A stretch of DNA of 64,000 nt from Acanthosepion pharaonis. Taxonomy: Eukaryota > Mollusca > Cephalopoda > Sepiida > Sepiidae. How positions within the stretch are numbered: position 1 is the stretch's first letter; each line of letters starts with the position of its first letter. Below are positions 59,690-64,000 of this stretch, one piece after another. The position numbers were made by a program, and so were the translations under genes. A model generated the notes under the pieces. It did not search any database, had not been told where the DNA came from, and saw only the letters and a program-made list of their open reading frames with translations. The stretch is taken from contig CAHIKZ030005408.1 of the NCBI GenBank assembly GCA_903632075.3, positions 2,117,501 through 2,181,500 of the forward strand. Direction: 5' to 3'.

Positions 59690-60860
59690 ATCACCAACTC
59701 TATAGTGGCTCATGGACCCTGATCATGAGGGGTTTCGACACCATCGCAATATTCTCATATACCTGTATAGGTTTCCTAGGAATGATAGTTCCTGATGGTG
59801 CCGCCCAGTGGCAGGACTTTTTAAAAAATGTTGTGTATCCCAGAGCAGAATTTAATTCCACCATGGGACTGTGGTAACTTTCTTTTCCAGGATTCAAACT
59901 TGAATGGGGATCGCAGATGAGAGGGTAAATGCCAAGGAAAATAACAAACACCATTGTCAAGTAGAGGTTTTATAGAAACTATCTCACTTGTTGGCTATTG
60001 TGGCATGTGGGGGCTTCCTTACATTGCTCAATTCAGCAGCAGCAAAGGAAGTAATCAGCAGCACACAACCAGAAGACTCAAAACCCATAAAAATGCTGAC
60101 CAAGTCCTATTCAGCCCCTTTTTTATTCTCCTTTTCAGCAGCCTCTACCTGCAAGGCCAGCTTTTCGTTTACAGTGGCCACAACCTTTATGCCTAGATTT
60201 CTTTTCCAATTTATCTTTACAGTGGCTGTAAGCGTTCTGAAAGCAAAGGGAATATTTGTTGCAGGTTACTTCCACAACACAGAGAACAAATCACTGTAAG
60301 TTCAGACTTGAGTATCAGAGGCAGAAAGAAATGCCTAAAACTCGATTCGCAGGTACTGTCTAACAAATCACAATGCATGTAACCAGTCAGAAAAATAACT
60401 CACTCTCTGACAAACACAGTAGCCAAAATACACAAATTGTCCCCGATTCAAGAACACCAACTGCTTTTATCGACCGAGCATTTTTACCATTCAACAGCTG
60501 GGAGAGAATGCCTAATTTTTGTATATCAAAATACTTTTATAGCGACTCCTGCGATGGACTTGTTTTTTAATTTAAATATTCTGTCTTCAGCATGTTGTGT
60601 GGAATACGTGCCCTTTTTCTTTGGTAAGTAATTTTCTTTTTCGCCACATTTTCCGTCGTAGGATATATGCGACGCGCTGTCGCTTGGTTTGACGAGGTAA
60701 ATTTAAAGGGCTACTCAACCCTTGCTGCAGAAGACGAGGCCTGTCTTGGCAGCTTGACTGAATATTCTGTTGTGTTGTTGCTGATACAGCTATTTCAAGC
60801 CTTGTGTTTTATTCATTCCACTCTCACTGCCAAGTGCATGCTCACACATAACTGGTAAAA
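59690..60860 (+). repeat. Composite dispersed repeat (copy 2)
   Basis: A B-box-like GGATTCAAACTTGAATGG at about 59890 is followed by the block shared with 17.8 kb: ATAGAAACTATCTCACTTGT and GGCTATTGTGGCATGTGGGG. The word CCCTTGCTGCAGAAGACGAG recurs at 60719. The frames beginning MLAIVACGGFLTLL here and at 17.8 kb share their starts and then diverge, as expected of a decayed repeat. All the short frames at 59680-60858 fall inside it. Confidence 0.5.
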
Positions 60861-60869
60861 ATTTCTATA

Positions 60870-60887
60870 GTTTATTATTATTATTAT

Positions 60888-60948
<61 letters not shown>
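60870..60948. repeat. (TTA)n(TA)n microsatellite
   Basis: Short TTA units run into about 29 TA units. Confidence 0.95.
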
Positions 60949-60949
<1 letters not shown>

Positions 60950-60952
<3 letters not shown>

Positions 60953-63000
60953 AACACCCACATCAATACATGTTGTAATGTAACAGATGATTATTCCTTT
61001 ATTATTGCTATTATATTTCATACTAACTTGTAATAACACATATATGAACACCATTGTTAACTACAGGTTTATTATGATGATATATGTATATAAATGAGTA
61101 TGTAACATGATTTAGCTTGCAGGCATTACTCTCTACCTAACAGAAGAGTGATTTGAGGCATTGATATTACCTTGGTACTATAAATAGCAGTCCTACATGG
61201 GAATGTATAGAAAAAAATGAGTTCCATCTGTTTTTTATATGTTCATCGAAAGCTTAACAGAAGTGTAAATTCTGACTACAATTGAGAATTGGAACAAAAC
61301 TAATCAAAATGTTTTTTGTTGCTTAATTTTATTAAGACTCGAGTCGTATACATCCTAGGCAGTAACAATCATTTACCCAATGACTCTGCTCAGACCAGAC
61401 TGAAGTGTTGGTTATCATCTAGCAATGAAATTTGCAGAATGGGATTAACCCAGATATAATTTTTCATGACAATCCCATCTGGTAACTTTTTGAGAACGCA
61501 CAAACCTGTCATCAAGCCTGGGAACCTCGAAGTTTTACTGCTTTTTCATTAAGTTGTCCCAGGTTACAATCCTCTTAGCACCCTCATCATCTCATTTTAT
61601 AGGTTTAGACCCACGTTTTTATCTCGTTCTAAATATATTAAAAGGTCAGTCACTTCCTCAAGTTTTTCTGTCTCCTACCTTTAACTAGATCCTGCCTCAA
61701 ATCAACATCCAGCCGAAACCTGCACTAATATCAATCACATGAATTTATTGTTGTATTAATTCTTTATAAAGTCAGTCATAGAAAAAGTTTCTGTAAACAA
61801 GAATAAAAAAACATAAAAAAAACAATCCATGTTGAAACGTAATAGTTTATTATTATTATTATTATTATATTTCATGTAAATCTCATACTAACCTGTAATA
61901 ACACATGCAAATTTGAGAACAAGTTGCAGTCCTCTCTGATATATGTCTTGAGCTATCAATGAAGATATTACAACTGACAACACTGTATATGAGTGCCAAT
62001 TGTTAACTATGCTGACTCTTGTGATCCTGCCAAGGATTGAACTCACCATCTTTGGTTAACAAATTTCTGAAGATATTAGACTTCCACTCCCCAGCTTAAC
62101 GGATGTGTTCCAAGCAGTAGCAGTAACAGGCTTGTCTCCCTTCGTGTCAATGTTGATTTAACCATTAAACATTATTTAAGTTTATTGAAATTTCTCCTCA
62201 GTGTGAAATTTTCTATTGTTGCTGTCACTCAGTTTATTGACTGTTTCATGACCAATAATATTGTGGTTTCATTTATTCTGCCATCAAGTCTGACAAAATA
62301 TCCCAAAACGCCAACATAAAAGAAACATTTTGTCTGAATTGCTTGAATTTACAGCTTTGTTGTTGTTATGACAGTGTTTCAGCTGTTGTATTCTCTGGCC
62401 ATCTTCAGATGTGAAAGAGGGAGGGGGGAAACATCAAGAAACTCTTGTATAAAAAATGTATATCTTTTTTTGCCTGGATATAATCTCATTAACAGCAATT
62501 CCAAATTATGGTTTTATTTGATTGCCTAATTATAATATATTGTTTATATATATATATATATTTCGTTTTCACAACACTTGAACATTTTCATTGTTTTCTT
62601 GCGTTTACATTTTAGAAGAAAATCAGGAATTGAAGCAATTAACAAAAACTGATAATCAGAATAAAAAATTTACATTGTTAGTTCCAATCTGTTTGGAATG
62701 ACTGTGAAGAACATACCCCTCCCCAAATTTCTAGATCTCATATTTCAGAATGGTATTGCCACTTGACTGTACCCCTTTTGCATGTGAACACCATTCTTAC
62801 TTTGTGAACATTTTGCCTTATTACTGTTGCTTTGTCTAGTTTTGACTTCCATATACATTGTTTGCTCCGTATTATTTTGCCCTGTTCTTTTTCTTATTGT
62901 TTATTGAGAACTTTGTCAATTCCACTTGTTGATAATTTTGTCAATTACACCATGGCCAATTACTCCACATAAATATTGTAATGTTTTTTTTTATAAAGTG
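60950..63000. other. No gene seen; SINE traces
   Basis: AT-rich. Near 62010-62090 a minus-strand B-box-like GTGAGTTCAATCC suggests an old tRNA-derived SINE. A (TTA)n run sits at 61850-61870 and a TA run at 62547-62562. No exon of the DEPDC7-like gene was found. Confidence 0.45.
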
Positions 63001-63004
63001 AGGT

Positions 63005-63480
63005 TCACCCTGTACAAGGCCCAGGAGCTACTTGAGGTAGAGGTTTACAAAGTAAGGGGCACAGTTTATGTGAATAGGTGGGGGGAAAATAATGGTTAAC
63101 CTTGAACAAGTTAAGATTGTAGTGATCGGTGAAGCATCCTCTTGGGAGTTGGTTCCACAGAGTAGTGGTTCGTGGGAAGAAGCTGCTTGAATGGAACTTA
63201 TATCTCACCAATGGAATATGAAGGGAATGAGATTGGTTTGCTACAATGTGCGTAACATGTTGGGTCCTAGCTGTAAAAGTTAGAATTGGTGGAACTAAGA
63301 AATGTAGTTCGTCTGAGCACTTTCCATGAAAGTAGTGATAGCGCAGTGAGAGACTTGCTACATCTTGTCTGTGAGAGAAGGGTTGCATGACAGAAAATAA
63401 TTTATCACCCACAAGGTCGTAGAATTACTTTTGGATGCTATCGAGACTGGAAAGTAAGGACTGGCAGCTATATCATTTTT
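63005..63480 (-). pseudogene. Jockey/CR1-like reverse transcriptase C-terminal end
   Basis: A 135-codon frame reads RQDVASLSLRYHYFHGKCSD, then LVPPILTFTARTQHV, then SFFPRTTTLWNQLPRGCF and NLNLFKVNHYF. This series is the C-terminal block of Jockey/CR1-like LINE proteins. The frame is intact here, but everything upstream (RT core, endonuclease) is missing or lies beyond recognition to the right. It is therefore a 5'-truncated copy, not a gene. Confidence 0.75.
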
Positions 63481-64000
63481 GACTCTGGAACACATTTTAC
63501 CACAGGATATCTAGAATCAAAATATCAAGAGGATTGATTTTTTTATATGCTACGATCAAATATCAGAATTCTAAGTCTTGAAGTGCAGAGAAAACTCGTT
63601 GAAGATGAACTACAGTCAGGATGACCTGTAGGATGAACCCTTGTTAAAAGATTTCTTTTCCTGTTGCCACGTCATTAAGAATGTTGAGCTGCTTAACTCC
63701 TTTATACAACTGGATCAGCAACCATCTAGAGATTAGTCTGAAGTCATGAATGTCCACCAAACAGCAAGTGAAAAAGATATAAAATGACATAAAGATATAA
63801 AATGACACTAGTGTTGCTTACTCCAAGCTAAAACACATTTACAACACTCTAATAAAAATAAAAAAAAACCTAGGAAATGAAATTCAAATTGGTTTATATA
63901 CACTATAGACATTCAGTTCAAACAAATGCTAATTTTAATTGTAGATTATTCTTCTATATCATTTTGTCAGTATCTTATGAAATTTCAATTGACACTTTAC
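63481..64000. other. Window edge, nothing recognised
   Basis: AT-rich sequence. It may contain decayed parts of the same LINE, but no motif could be read. A short direct repeat (ATATAAAATGACATAAAG) lies near 63779. Confidence 0.4.

Noticed and set aside
1..64000. CRISPR array, operon or phage-like system
   Set aside because: No regularly spaced repeats or gene clusters exist; introns and transposons show an animal nuclear genome.

Overview
This is a window of AT-rich animal DNA: spliced genes, introns of several kb, long (TA)n and (CA)n runs and many transposon remnants. The organism is most likely a mollusc, and a cephalopod fits best. That rests on the style of the repeats (RTE-like and Jockey/CR1-like LINE remnants, tRNA-derived SINEs, many fold-back MITEs) and on two animal gene families with introns; no species marker was seen. 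There are no operons, CRISPR arrays or other prokaryotic features.

Host genes, left to right. (1) A possible terminal exon at 2801-2936 (+), low confidence. (2) A tRNA-Ser(AGA) gene at 20646-20727 (+). (3) The last two coding exons (24706-24831 and 24989-25113, +) of a gene I do not recognise. (4) An RIIAD1-like gene (RIIa dimerization/docking domain) on + in four exons from 27589 to 46804. Its frame breaks near the exon 2/3 junction and again inside exon 4, by one base each time. (5) Inside intron 2 of that gene, a separate promoter-like block and first coding exon (42562-42738, +) of an unrecognised gene. (6) Convergent with RIIAD1, the last four coding exons of a DEPDC7/DEPDC1-like gene on - (55271 down to 48840). 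Its DEP domain is not visible and probably lies beyond the right edge.

Mobile DNA. 12.4-16.0 kb holds a decayed RTE-like LINE with endonuclease and reverse transcriptase remnants. Truncated LINE tails lie near 0.8, 23.6, 29.7, 38.5, 41 and 63.2 kb. A solo LTR with a 4-bp target duplication (8849-9804) sits inside an older dispersed repeat (8730-10284) that has a second copy at 35189-35983. LTR-like promoter blocks occur near 7.4-8.5, 10.7-11.2 and 30.6-31.6 kb. A piggyBac-type N-terminal fragment is at 34.5-34.8 kb. At least a dozen hairpin-forming or TIR elements are scattered about, several in the RIIAD1 and DEPDC7 introns.

I found no gene cluster that looks like a new system. The most interesting signals are the two unrecognised spliced genes, the double frame break in RIIAD1, and the long near-perfect hairpin in a short DEPDC7-like intron.
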